From Anthopleura xanthogrammica (Eukaryota; Cnidaria; Anthozoa; Actiniaria; Actiniidae), in NCBI GenBank assembly GCA_964019055.1, contig OZ025223.1:1-64000 (forward strand): a stretch of 64,000 nucleotides of DNA. The letters are read 5' to 3'. A program made the translations under genes and the position numbers. Positions 12,277-23,483 of this stretch are shown here, in pieces (within the stretch, counting starts at the first letter, position 1; every line of letters starts with the position of its first letter). A model generated the notes under the pieces. It had not been told where the DNA came from. It did not search any database and was given only the letters and a program-made list of their open reading frames with translations.

Positions 12277-12897
12277 TCAAGAGAGTAAATCTAACAATGA
12301 CTGACAAGTATACTTTATACTCAGTGTTCTCTTGTAGGTTTTTTGCCTTGTATTAAGTCGATTTTGATACCATAATTTTCTCATCAATCTGAGTGAAACA
12401 TCAGGAACTTTGCATCTTATACCTTTAATCTTCCAATGACAAACTTTAGGACATGACTTCAGTTCTTCGTGGTAAAAATTACATTTATTTACAAAGCAAT
12501 GAATTCTAGATGACATCAGTACATTTTTGGCAATATACTTACAAATGATTTTTTGTACATTTCTGCTTTTGTGCAAAACGCGTTGGAGTTGTTTCACTGG
12601 GATTCTGCTTTGTTCTCTATCACGTGTAGCACGAGGTCTGTGACTAACACACTTTTTATAAATAAACTGGGCATAACGAGACCTGCTTTCCTCTATTAAA
12701 ACTGAGTCTTTATTGTGATAAGCAATTACAGATAACCGTTCAGCCTTCTCAAATATATCAAAATCATTTATCATTGCCTTCGTTGTTGTTATGAAATGTT
12801 CATGTACAATCAGTGCTACGTACAATGGAACGATTAACACGATCGCTATGATGGCCATTGGAATGAGTGACGCACACTTTAAGAAGATATTTAACAT
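12277..12897 (-). CDS. Unidentified 206-residue protein with an N-terminal membrane or signal segment
   Basis: I do not recognise this protein. It is an uninterrupted 206-codon frame in AT-rich DNA, with an ATG at 12895-12897. The first 12 residues are followed by a strongly hydrophobic segment (about residues 10-32, containing IPMAIIAIVLIVPLYVALIV), which could be a signal anchor. The remainder is basic and has about nine cysteines, several close together (NKCNFY, KSCPKVCHWK, IRCK). A stop follows at 12277. No neighbouring exon with convincing splice sites was found, so it may be single-exon, a fragment, or an accidental or transposon-derived frame. The length without a stop in such DNA is the main support. 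Confidence 0.35.
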   Translation of the reverse strand: MLNIFLKCASLIPMAIIAIVLIVPLYVALIVHEHFITTTKAMINDFDIFEKAERLSVIAYHNKDSVLIEESRSRYAQFIYKKCVSHRPRATRDREQSRIPVKQLQRVLHKSRNVQKIICKYIAKNVLMSSRIHCFVNKCNFYHEELKSCPKVCHWKIKGIRCKVPDVSLRLMRKLWYQNRLNTRQKTYKRTLSIKYTCQSLLDLLS

Positions 12898-14675
12898 TAA
12901 TATAAAACAGAATATAGTAATGCATATAAAACTTAGCTTAATGTTCAGTGATATAAGCTTGTATTCAAATCTTCGTTGCTGTCTAAATGCTTTTATCTTG
13001 GAGATGGCATCTACATTTTTCGGGATTTTTTCTCTTGGCTTTATGTGATCAATACAATTGCTGTTAACTGAAGAGTTAGTAATTGTTTTTTTTTCCTCTG
13101 ATAAGCCTCTGAGTACCTTTGAGTTCAGTTGAGTTCATTTGGCATTCGTTTGAGTTCATTTGGCATTCATTTGGCAAAGTTTGGCATTTCTCTTTGAGTT
13201 CGTGGAATGACCCGTTCCAAAAAAGCTCGACATCTTTTAGTGTGGGTCTACCTCGAATGGCGTATGCATTTGTGTGTATTTTGAGCGTCCCTGAAGCAAA
13301 ATAACTCGCCATAATTATCTTCAATTCGATCAAAACCTTCTACAAGTCTGAATCTGAACAATGGTGTTGTGTCACAAGCACATCAACCTTGTGACTTGCA
13401 CGTGGAATGCACATTCTCAACATAGAAGATAGATATAAAGCCCAAACCTAGACTCGGCCCGGCCTAGAGGCCTGGGCACGAGTAATTAGAAAAGAATTCC
13501 AACTGCATGTTCAGTTTTCAATCCTGAAATTGTCAAAAAAAAATTCATCTTACATGTTCATTTTTTTACATGTTCAGTCAATTTAAACTTCAAATTTTGC
13601 TGAAAAGCTCATCTCTGATTGACCAATAAGTAATTTTGCCCTATGATGATTAATAATATTAATTATTCCATACTAGTTTAAAAAAAATATTGTGCAAGGT
13701 CATGATGTTCAAAAAATATACGTGCATGAGGTGAGACAAAAAAATAAATATCATGCAACTAAAATTCCTGCTTCCATTTTGACGAACACTATATAAACAA
13801 TTATTGGATGAGGTTGAGCATGATATCGTAAATTATCAAGACTAAGGCCGTGTTATCTTTCGATAAGAGATTCACTTGCAGTTGAATGAAAAATCTCCAC
13901 TAACTGGAGCACATATTAAGCTTATGTATGATTTGCAAAAAGCAATTTTTCAGCCATTTTGTTGACAAACCAAGTGCTCCACAAAAACTGAAATATCAAC
14001 ACTATTCATTAAAATGAACCCGTTAAACAAAGTACAAGCCAAGAAAAGAATATTTATTTTCCTGAAGGTGTATTTTGGGAGTCAAAGAAGGTACTTGGAA
14101 GCAGTTTACAGATGCATTTTGAAGCACAAACCAGAAGCAATCCTCCGCCATCTTGTTTACAGGAACTAGTGAGGTAATATGCTATCCGGTGGGCATGGAG
14201 TCAGGCTGAAAAACAATATTACAAACCAGCAGTATTTCTAGTCTAATTAACATATAATACACAGCTAGGGCACCCATGCATGTAGTAATATGCATTTTTC
14301 GTCAAATTCTGGAAATTCTGTTCAGAAATCAAATGGAATGCGACAGTTCCTGGTAAGCATTTTTGGATTCCTGGCAAACATTTTTGGAAATTTAGGACAA
14401 CCTTTTCAGCTTGTCCAAACAGTGGAAATTTCGAAAATTTCCCTTCCCATTTTAAATCATTTCCAGAATTAAGAACGTCAGAATCATCCTGTTTCAAAGG
14501 TAGGAAAATGTTCAAAACATCCACCATTTTGAAATGACAAGATCGGTCTGTGGTCTTCCTGTGTTAGTTAGCACGTGACTTTTTCGGCGTGGAGCTTTCC
14601 ATTTTAACAAGAGAGCATTCCAGAAACTAAAACCGATTCAATTTTTGGATTTTTTTTCTAAAGGAAAGTGCCTTA
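12898..14675. other. Intergenic, no recognised gene
   Basis: AT-rich DNA. A 21-bp phrase (GAGTTCATTTGGCATTCG type) is repeated two to three times at 13125-13185 and creates a short reverse frame. Another reverse frame of 94 codons at 14243-14527 contains two near-identical short phrases and resembles no family I know. Nothing else was supported. Confidence 0.5.
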
Positions 14676-14679
14676 TGTC

Positions 14680-15375
14680 TCATCCATCCATCCACTATCC
14701 TTATCCCACCCCACTACATCCTTTCCCATTCATTCATCCACTATACTTATCCTGCCCCACTACATCCTGTCCCATTCATCCATCCACTATACTTATCTAG
14801 CCCACTACATCCACTCCCATTCATTCATCCATCCACTATACTTATCCCACCCCACTACATCATGTCCCATTCATCCATCCACTATACTTATCCCGCCCCA
14901 CTACATCCACTCCCATTCATCCATCCACTATACTTATCCCGCCCCACTACATCCTGTCCCATTCATTCATGTACTATACTTATCCTGCCCCACTACATCC
15001 TGTCCCATTCATCCATCCATTATACTTATCCTGCCCCACTACATCCTGTCCCATTCATCCATCCACTATACTTATCTAGCCCACTACATCCACTCCCATT
15101 CATCCATCCACTATGCTTATCCCACCCCACTACTTCATGTCCCATTCATCCATCCACTATACTTATCTAGCCCACTACATCCACTCCCATTCATCCATCC
15201 ACTATACTTATCCCGCCCCACTACATCCTGTCCCATTCATTCATGTACTATACTTATCCTGCCCCACTACATCCACTTCCATTCATCCATCCACTATACT
15301 TATCTAGCCCACTACATCCACTCCCATTCATCCATCCACTATACTTATCCCACCCCACTACATCATGTGTGTCTC
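14680..15375. repeat. 46-bp minisatellite, about 15 units
   Basis: Units close to CCACTATACTTATCCTGCCC, then CACTACATCCTGTCCCATTC, then ATCCAT, are repeated with two main variants: one has TATCTAGCCCACTACATCCA and is a few bases shorter, the other has the CCGCCCC or CCACCCC form. The variants alternate, suggesting a higher-order unit. The forward open frames across it (up to 243 codons of His/Ser/Pro/Tyr) are repeat artefacts. Confidence 0.95.
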
Positions 15376-17101
15376 ATCCATCAATGCTCAAAATTTTAGA
15401 CTTTCTCAGCTTCCTTTTTTACCTCATCAATTTGTTTTTACTTGTGAAGCTAAAAGGTTTGATCAACTTACCATTTAATAACCCATGGTATGTTATTGTT
15501 TCATTGGAAGGAATGTCGTCATGTTGTGTTGTTCAGTTGTTACATTACATAAAGTCACAGAGATGTTACTCACTCAGTCCATACCTTGTCAGCATTCTAC
15601 AGAGGGGAAGTGAAGAAGTTAACTTATATTTTTGTTGGGTCCCTATTTTCTACTAAAATTTTCTCTTTTAAAGTGCTTGTTATTGCAGTTGTAGCTTCTG
15701 CTGTTGGCTTTTGTTGCATTTTTTTTTTGTGGTTGTTTGTTTGTTTATTTATTCATTAGCTTCACAACTGAGCATAAATGCACATCTAAAAACAGAATAC
15801 ATAATGATCTTACAAAAAACTGATAAAAATAAGAGAATGCTATAGACTTGCACTACACTGGTTGAGGTTGTGACTATCAGGACACAGATCTCATACAAAG
15901 TTCAGTTTTTGGCTACTGTTGTAGATCACAGCTTTTTGTCCTGTAGATCACAGCTCCTTCTCTGAACACCCTCCATGATTCAGATGAAGAAAAGAAAAAA
16001 ATCAAAAATATTAAAGAGCGCCACCCTCACATAAGCACCGCATTCATTCACAACAATGTGGCACATAATTGCTGATTTTCACAGCCGCCATCCTGGTTGA
16101 ATTTAACAAAAGACTTGTCATTAGTCTCTTTTGGTATATCATTGGCCGCCATGTCTTTTTTTATTTCATTCTCTTGTGAATGCTTGAAAACCATGCAGCA
16201 ATCGAAGCATCATCATACTGAGACAGTGAATGGCATTTAAAACATGTTTATTTTGTTGTAAACATTTCCTTTTATCATTATTTTATAAATGTTATGATTT
16301 TATAGAGCGCTTACTCCAAATAAGTGCCCTCACCAAAACACTAAGAATTAAAAGAGCGCCGCAACACTTAATCAAGTAAATATGGTATTTCTTAAGTCCT
16401 GGCTAATGATGAGGGCACATGTTCCAAGTTTTGTTAATTGTTTCCAAAGGTGGCTTAACTGCCAGGATTGGAAAACAAGTGTGACATTGTTTCCATGCAG
16501 CGCTGCCACACTTCAGAAACATATTTGCATTGCACAGCTTTTATTGTAAGTCTGATATAGACTACTTTCACGTGTAGTAGGGCAAAACGAAAGAAATTTA
16601 ATCTCCTGAGATTTGGAGCCTTTTGTTTTGCCCTGGGGGGGGGGGGAGGGGGGGACTCCGGGGGTAAAGTATCGGGTATGCTCGTCGAAAATTTCCAAAA
16701 ATACCCCTAAAAGTTACCAAAAGTTTTTTCAAAAGGGCGTGGCTTGGTAAATTTTAACCCCTAAGAGATATCACAAAAATAATACTATTAAAAAATAAAG
16801 GCTTTTGAAATTTTTTTCCTTGAGTAATATTCTGAGTTTACGCAGACATACGTATTGCGTTATTATGCGATGGGCTAGTTCCTTTTTCAACACCCTAAAA
16901 GATACCAGAAAGTGCTGATTTGCTAAACATCAAATTTGAAAAAATCCTCTGTTTGTTTGTTTTGGTTCTCGAAATCAAAAATTGTCACACATAGCAATGC
17001 TTCGCAAATGGCTGAACTGGGAAACATTGAAGAAGCAATGTGCTCGGTAACATGTTTCCTTGTTTAGCCAGGGCTTTATAGTTTTCTCTTTGCATTTACA
17101 G
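15376..17101. other. Intergenic or intronic DNA with transposon-like pieces and a G-run
   Basis: No gene was found before the exon at 17102. At 15985-16385 phrases such as AAAGAGCGCCACCCTCAC and AAAGAGCGCCGCAACAC look like pieces of a dispersed element. At 16635-16664 there is a run of twelve G, then seven G and five G, a possible G-quadruplex, which opens a transposon-like stretch extending to about 16920. Confidence 0.45.
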
Positions 17102-17344
17102 GAAAGCCATTGCACAAGTGATAACAGCACGTGCCCTAATCCCAGCTATATCCATGTTCTATGACAGTATAGTCATTACAAATTATGTATCTATACCTCT
17201 ACTGATGGGCATCGTGCACAAGACAATCACATGTATGGATAAGCGTGATGTCACTTCCTATCAAGAGCAGTTCTTCAAGTTCTTCTTGGTCATACTGGAC
17301 TTCCATGTGGTTCAACCACAGGTAAACCATCCCCCTATAAAGCA

Positions 17345-17515
17345 TTCAAAGATTCGCCTGTTACTAGTACTCCCTCAAACTATCAATGCTCTTTATTAAG
17401 GCTATTTAAAGCTAAAGTTACACAGAGAGATCCTGAGGATCAAACCATGGACCTCTAGCTCTAAGGCTTCACACTAACCAACTGAGCTGCACCTGCTCCT
17501 ACAGACAGGCTTAAC
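17345..17515 (-). mobile_element. tRNA-derived SINE copy
   Basis: On the reverse strand the sequence contains CAGCTCAGTTGGTTAGTG (tRNA-like A box) and, about 40 bases later, GGTCCATGGTTTGATCCTCA (B-box like, GGTTTGATCC), followed by a tail with TGTGTAACTTTAGCTTTA. A second copy of the family lies at 42125-42330 on the + strand and shares both the tRNA-like head and the tail, which argues for a SINE rather than a tRNA gene. Confidence 0.65.
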
Positions 17516-17562
17516 TTTCCCAGGTTTTGATTAAAGTTACATGTGACATGCTAACATTGTTA

Positions 17563-17725
<163 letters not shown>

Positions 17726-18932
17726 AATATATATTATAATTTATAATTTTTATTCATAATGATGCATGATGCTTATGATGATGGTGATGATTGTGATGAT
17801 GATGGTGATGATAATGATGATATTATGATAATGATAATGGCATTTATTGATAAAATAATCGCACTAATAAGTGAATTGCGAAATTACTTAAAATATACTA
17901 ATAGAAAGTTTAAATGTCTACAATTGTTTGAACTATCTTGGGACTGGGCTTTACAATATTTGAATAAAATATAGATAAAATTTACAATGTACGATATTGA
18001 TTTTAAAGATACGGTCACTACTACAAAATATAAATTCTAAAAATCCTCAAGAGCGGATAACCTGGCAGCGTCCTTTGATAATATTTCTACTATTTCTACT
18101 CTGCAATTATCTATTGAGCTGATTGAACTGCCTTGTCCTGCAAGTTTATCCTCTTTCGATCTAGTGACATTGTCTCAGGTTGAATCAGTGATCAAGAACT
18201 CTCCAACTAAATCGTGTACCTTGTGGATCCTGTACCTACAGTGATCTTGAAGGAATGTCTGCATGACCTTCTCGCCCCAGTCACACAATTGGTCAACACT
18301 TCCCTGTCATCTGGTGAATTTCCATCTGTGTTCAAAACTAGTTGTGTCACGCCCATTCTTAAGAAGCCTACACTCGACCCGGATGTATTTGGTAATTGCA
18401 GGCCTATATCAAACTTATCTTTTCTTTCTAAAGTGTTAGAGCGTATTGTTGCCTTACAATTACACAACCATCTTGCCTTGAATGATCTGTACCCGAAATT
18501 TCAGTCAGCGTATCGGAAGAACCACAGCACGGAGTCCGCTCTATTGAAAGTACAGAACGATCTTCTCATTGCCCTCGATAATGGTCACGAGGCTATACTC
18601 GTGCTTCTCGACTTCTCCGCGGCTTTCGATATAATTGACCACAATATACTTTTCAACAGACTTGAACAGCGCTTTGGCTTATCTGGTACGACATTAAAAT
18701 GGATCAAGTCCTACTTCTCCCAACGTAGTCAGTTTGTCAGTGTCCGCAACAAGGCTTCACCTGATGTGTTAATCAAGCGTGGTGTAGCACAAGGGTCGGT
18801 ACTTGGTCCCCTGTTCTTCTCATTGTATACTTCCCAAATGGAAGATATTTTTTCTGCACATTCCTTAGACGCCATGGTCTACGCAGACGATACACAGATA
18901 TACATCATATTGAAAGATCCGGATAAATCAGC

Positions 18933-19103
18933 TTCATTAAGACGAGTATGGATAAAAAGTTAAATTTTACACCGTAAAAAATAAGAGAGATCACTCACAT
19001 ATTTTTTACGGTGTAAAATTTAACTTTTTATCCATACTGTTTCATTAGAAACACCGACGCAGCCCACACTAGCTTACCGCTAGTTATCATTTCATTAAGA
19101 CGA
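18933..19103. mobile_element. 145-bp hairpin insertion with 13-bp target duplication inside the RT
   Basis: The 13-bp phrase TTCATTAAGACGA occurs at 18933-18945 and again at 19091-19103, and removing the 145 bases after the first copy would make the RT blocks contiguous. The insert begins with a perfect 39-bp inverted repeat (arms 18945-18983 and 19000-19038) separated by a 16-base loop, followed by 52 bases with no partner. No transposase or poly-A tail is present. Confidence 0.75.
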
Positions 19104-19970
19104 CTTGAGTCTTGTATCCAAGAGTATCCAAGATATCAGAACCTGGTCCTTTCTTAACAAGCTTGTACTTAATGATGGAAAAACAGATATCGTCCATATT
19201 TTTTCTAGTTTCTCCAGGCAAGTTCCTATATCATCACATGTTGTCTCATTTGGAAACTGCGTCTTATCCCCGAAGTCTGAAGCTCGCAATCTCGGTGTTG
19301 TTTTTGACAAGCACTTATCACTGAAGGAACACGTTAATAGTATATGCCGTTCAGCATTTTTTGCTTTGAGTAACATTGGAAAGATTCGCAAATTTCTTGA
19401 CCAAAACACTGCTGAATCTTTGGTTCACGCTTTTGTCACATCTTGTCTTGACCAATGTAACTCTCTATTATTTGGACTGACTGCGTACGAAATACAAAAG
19501 CTTCAAAGAGTATTAAACACTGCTGTTCGTATAGTGACTAGGACTCGTCCTGATGCACACATAACGCCGGTATTAAAATCTCTTCATGATCACTGGCTTC
19601 CCATTGAGGCAAGAATACGTTTCAAAATTCTTACAACTGTTTTTAAGGCTTTGAATGAGGCTGCTCCAGCTTCTGTCAAGAACTTACTTTTGCCCCTCAA
19701 GGGCACAAGACTATTAAGATCTTCAAACAAAAACTTTCTAACTATACCTATGTCACGAACACGTACTTATGGTGACAGAGCTTTCTGTATAGCTGGTCCA
19801 AGACTTTGGAACAATTTACCAGACACTCTACGTCTTGAGGATTCTCTGAACATTTTCAAGAAGAAATTAAGACATTCTTATTTGAACATTATTATGGATA
19901 GATATTTTCTTTTTCATTTTCTATTATATATATTTTTTACTTTCTGATCTCATCGTTTTTATATTTTTAT

Positions 19971-20097
19971 TTAGACCCGGTTTGGGCGTTGGGTATCGCG
20001 TGTGCCGAGTTTAGTGCAAATGAAGCCAAACAATAGGTTTCTGCTCGTTTGCATTGGATTCGGCGCATGTGGGGTTTGACGTCTAAACCGGGCCTAA
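19971..20097. repeat. 127-bp imperfect palindrome in the LINE 3' region
   Basis: The sequence from TTAGACCCGGTTTGGGCG to AAACCGGGCCTAA folds on itself almost end to end, with substitutions between the arms (for example GCCGAGTTTAGTGCAAATGA against the complement of a GCCGAATCCAATGCAAACGA arm). It looks like a small fold-back element (MITE) inserted in, or part of, the LINE 3' region. Confidence 0.7.
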
Positions 20098-20264
20098 CCT
20101 AACTTATTAAACTTATTTAGCTTACTTAACTAATTTAACTTAACTATTTATATTTTTATCTGTTTTTTCTATATTGTAAAGAGCATCGAGACTCTTGTTT
20201 GTTATGCGCTTTTTTAAGAAGTAAAGTATTATTATTATTAAAAACCGTGAGCGTGGCGACACAT

Positions 20265-20760
20265 TGTAGGAAAAAATGATGATGGTGATGATATTATGTT
20301 ATATTGTTTATGAATATGATGGTGGTGATGCATGATGATTATGATACTTATGATGATGATGACTGATAATGATGGTTTTGATGATGATGATGATAATAAT
20401 GGTGATGATATATTATATTGTTCATGAATATGATGGTGGTGATGCATGATGATTATGATGCTTATGATGATGATGACTGTGATAATGATGGTTTTGATGA
20501 TGATGATAAGGATGGTGATATATTATATTGTTCATGAATATGATGGTGGTGATGCATGATGATTATGATGCTTATGATGATGATGATGACTGTGATAATG
20601 ATGGTTTTGATGATGATGATAATGATGGTGATATATTATATTGTTCATGAATATGATGGTGGTGATGCATGATGATTATGATGCTTATGATGATGATTGT
20701 GCTTATGATGATGATGATGGTGATGATTGTGATAATGATGGTGATGATAGTGTTGATGAT
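20265..20760. repeat. TGATGA-rich tandem repeat, about 115-bp unit, 4 copies
   Basis: A unit of roughly 105-115 bp starting near ATATTATATTGTTCATGAAT and followed by imperfect TGATGA runs recurs at about 20300, 20408, 20522 and 20635. It is a higher-order repeat grown from a trinucleotide microsatellite. Confidence 0.85.
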
Positions 20761-20969
20761 TAGCGATGGTCAGTATGATGAGGATAATGGCTATGATAAT
20801 GATGGTTGTAAAGATGATTTTGATGAAGATGTTATCTTTTTTATCATTTCCCCACCAGCCTGGCTGATAGACTCAAGAAGCTGATGTTCCTGTTTGCTTG
20901 TTACATCATCAAGAACTGTGCTATTCTGTTAGATGCTAATAACCGATTGTTAAAACAGGTAAATACTGT

Positions 20970-21152
20970 ATGTCTTTTTGTCTGTCTGTCTGTCTATCTG
21001 TCTGTCTGTACATCTATCTGTCTGTCTGTCCATCCTTCTGTCTGTCTGTCGGCCTATCTACCTATCCGTTGTCTGTCTGTCTATCTGTCTGTCTGTCCAT
21101 CCTTCTGTCTGTCTGTCGGCCTATCTACCTATCCGTTGTCTGTCTGTCTTAA
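20970..21152. repeat. CTGT-rich minisatellite, about 76-bp unit, 2 copies
   Basis: CTGTCTGTCCATCCTTCTGT, then GTCGGCCTATCTACC and TATCCGTTGTCTGTC, form a unit seen twice, embedded in CTGT/CTAT tetranucleotide repeats. It starts 12 bases after the donor site of the second HEATR1-like exon. Confidence 0.85.
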
Positions 21153-23483
21153 TGTCTATCTTAAGGTATCAGGATACCATCGAGATCACTTTACGCGCGA
21201 GCCAAATTTCGCGCTGCCTTTTCAATATTATTATATAAAGTATACATTTTCTGGAAGCTAAATAAATTTAGTTTTCGAAAATGAATTTAGAATTTTCTCA
21301 GGGATTTACCGGACGCGCAATCCTTCGTCCCTTACGCAAATAAATTTATGTTGGACTCAAAAATATATTAGAGTGCGTCCAATATGACACAGAAAATATG
21401 TTTCTGCTTGTGTTTTCCTGCTAAAATATAAGGATATGAGTCTAGTGGACCCCAAATGAAGTAACCCAGGTAAACTAAATCTCTGAATACGCTTATCCAG
21501 CCTGAAGAGCGTTTTCGAAAAGTTCCTTTTTCAGTGCCGGACAATAGACCTATATCACGCTAGCGTGATATCAAATTTGTCAAACCAATATTAAAAAATT
21601 GATTCTAAAATGTCGCCATATTATTCAAAGTCCATTCGAATTGTTCATGATAATGCCCTGGGGGTTAATTATTAGAAGAATGCATTTGCATTTGGCTTCA
21701 GTCGCCGTCCTAAAGGCGTAAAGTAATCCACCCACCCACCCTCGTTGAAGACGGGTTTGAACTCTGCGGGAAATTAGTAATTGCGTCGTGTTTACAAATA
21801 CTAAAACCATTGGAGATTTACATGCCTTGTGTTATGCAAATTTCTCTCGTATATTATTTGACCAGTGAAAGAAAACAACTTAAGTGATTTGTTAGGAAAT
21901 ATTAAGCACTAACTTTCCACGAACGGCATTAATTTTAAAGATTTTACAAAACTACGAACCTATGTCTACGAAATTCCCGCCGAACTTCCAAGCATGCGCA
22001 GTGCGCCGTGTCCAATATGGTGCCTTCTAGGAGCTCGGAATTTTGCGAATTCTGGCCGACTGAAAAATCACAAGTTTCCACCAAAACAAATATCGTCATC
22101 AAGCGTCAATTGTTGACACTAAAGAATTTGAAAGTAAAGTTAACATGGCATGCATAAAGTTTGATTTATAATTGTGTTTCGTGCTGTGAGCAGCATATAC
22201 CAAGGAGCTCTCAATTTTGGAAACAAAACTTCAATATGACAAATGAGTTTCAATTTAGTTTCCGTTGTTTACATTGGAGTACGAAAACACAAATTATTTT
22301 TAATCCATTGGACATTTTCAGTTTGCAGATTTTTTTAATATTTGTGTGGTTAACTGGTGATAAGACAGTACGATAACCATACGTGTGCTGATGGGATAGG
22401 CCGGGGGAGTAACCTTTATTATATACGACATTGACCTTTTTTACTGTACCTTTAATCTATATAACTATTGTACAAAACCTGCTGCTGATGTGACTCTGAG
22501 CTGGGTAGTATTTCTCATGACACACATGACACTTGGTAAGTTTAAATATAGAATGATTCTTTACTCCCATCTGACCAAGAAAACAAGAAATACATTACCA
22601 ATTGATCTCGATAACACCTCGCTTCTTTAACTCTTCCTGTCTATTGTTGTGCCCGTGGCCAACTTCATTCGTTAGTAAATGTTTTTACCACCTACAGCGA
22701 CATAAAACAATTCTGTAATTTCATGAACAAATTAAATATCCTAAAGTAATAGAGTTGTTTTAGAAGAGCGATGAGTTGGTCGGTCGGCCGGCACCTTGTT
22801 TGTAATCAGTAAAACATTGGTGCCTGTGCACGCTTTTCTGATTTCTAATAATCAATGACATCTTGGCCCTGCTGAGGAAGGTTAGTCACAAATCAGACAT
22901 TACTCATTCTAGTGTTTTTAAAAAGTGCTGAACATTGCTAAATATACTTCAAGAATAGCTTCCCAATTAGTTTGATACAAGCTAATCGATACACATATAA
23001 CCATAGATTGTAAAACTAGTACGTACTGAACATAAGTTCAAACCAAGGGACTTAAGGGAGCTGATCAAATCCACCTGATACCGATATAGCCGACTGACAG
23101 ACATGATTCGGCAAACTAGTATCTTAGTAAGCTATTTCAAGACTATTTCAAGATTATGTTAAGACTATGTTAAGACTGTTCTTGTACTGAGATACAACAA
23201 AGTTGAGCTGATCACTTTGATTAGAATAACGGCTCTATTGTTTCACCTATGCCCTTCAAAGATATAGCTACTTATTATGTTACAAATGCTGCCGCTATCA
23301 AAGATAGAATATCATTTCTAAGAAATTACTTGATTGTCTCAAATCGAGACAGTATTAGAGAGAAATTAAGGATTAACTAAGCCAACCAAGTGCAGTACAA
23401 GCATTCTATACCTCTTTAGTATTGTAATAAAAATGTTCAAATAGTACTGATGAACATCCGTCGATCCTGACAAGACATGTACC
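21153..23483. other. Intergenic, no recognised gene
   Basis: I searched for the remaining HEATR1 C-terminal exons here and saw none. A perfect 20-bp palindrome, ATATCACGCTAGCGTGATAT, lies at 21552-21571. The rest is unremarkable AT-rich DNA with no convincing exon. Confidence 0.5.

Larger units (their letters stand above)
18010..20240 (+). mobile_element. Non-LTR retrotransposon (CR1/L2/Jockey-like), 5'-truncated and broken
   Basis: Residues of a LINE reverse transcriptase run from about 18214 to 19947. The first frame (18214-18963) shows the conserved blocks FGNCRPISNLSFLSKVLERI, DFSAAFD, a GVAQGSVLGPLFF block and the catalytic YADD. It ends inside a foreign hairpin insertion at 18946-19090. 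The second frame (19105-19947) carries the thumb and C-terminal part, including WLPIEARIRFKILT and YGDRAFCIAGPRLWNNLPD. A 10-bp direct duplication (TATCCAAGAG/TATCCAAGAT, about 19115-19134) shifts the frame between the halves. No endonuclease domain was found, so it is 5'-truncated or lost that part. The 3' region ends near 20240 in an (ATT)n tail. It lies in the gap between the two HEATR1-like exons, same strand. Confidence 0.9.

Noticed and set aside
14668..15400. Forward open frames up to 243 codons of Ser/His/Pro/Tyr repeats
   Set aside because: Three frames are open over the same 46-bp minisatellite, so there is no sign of real coding.
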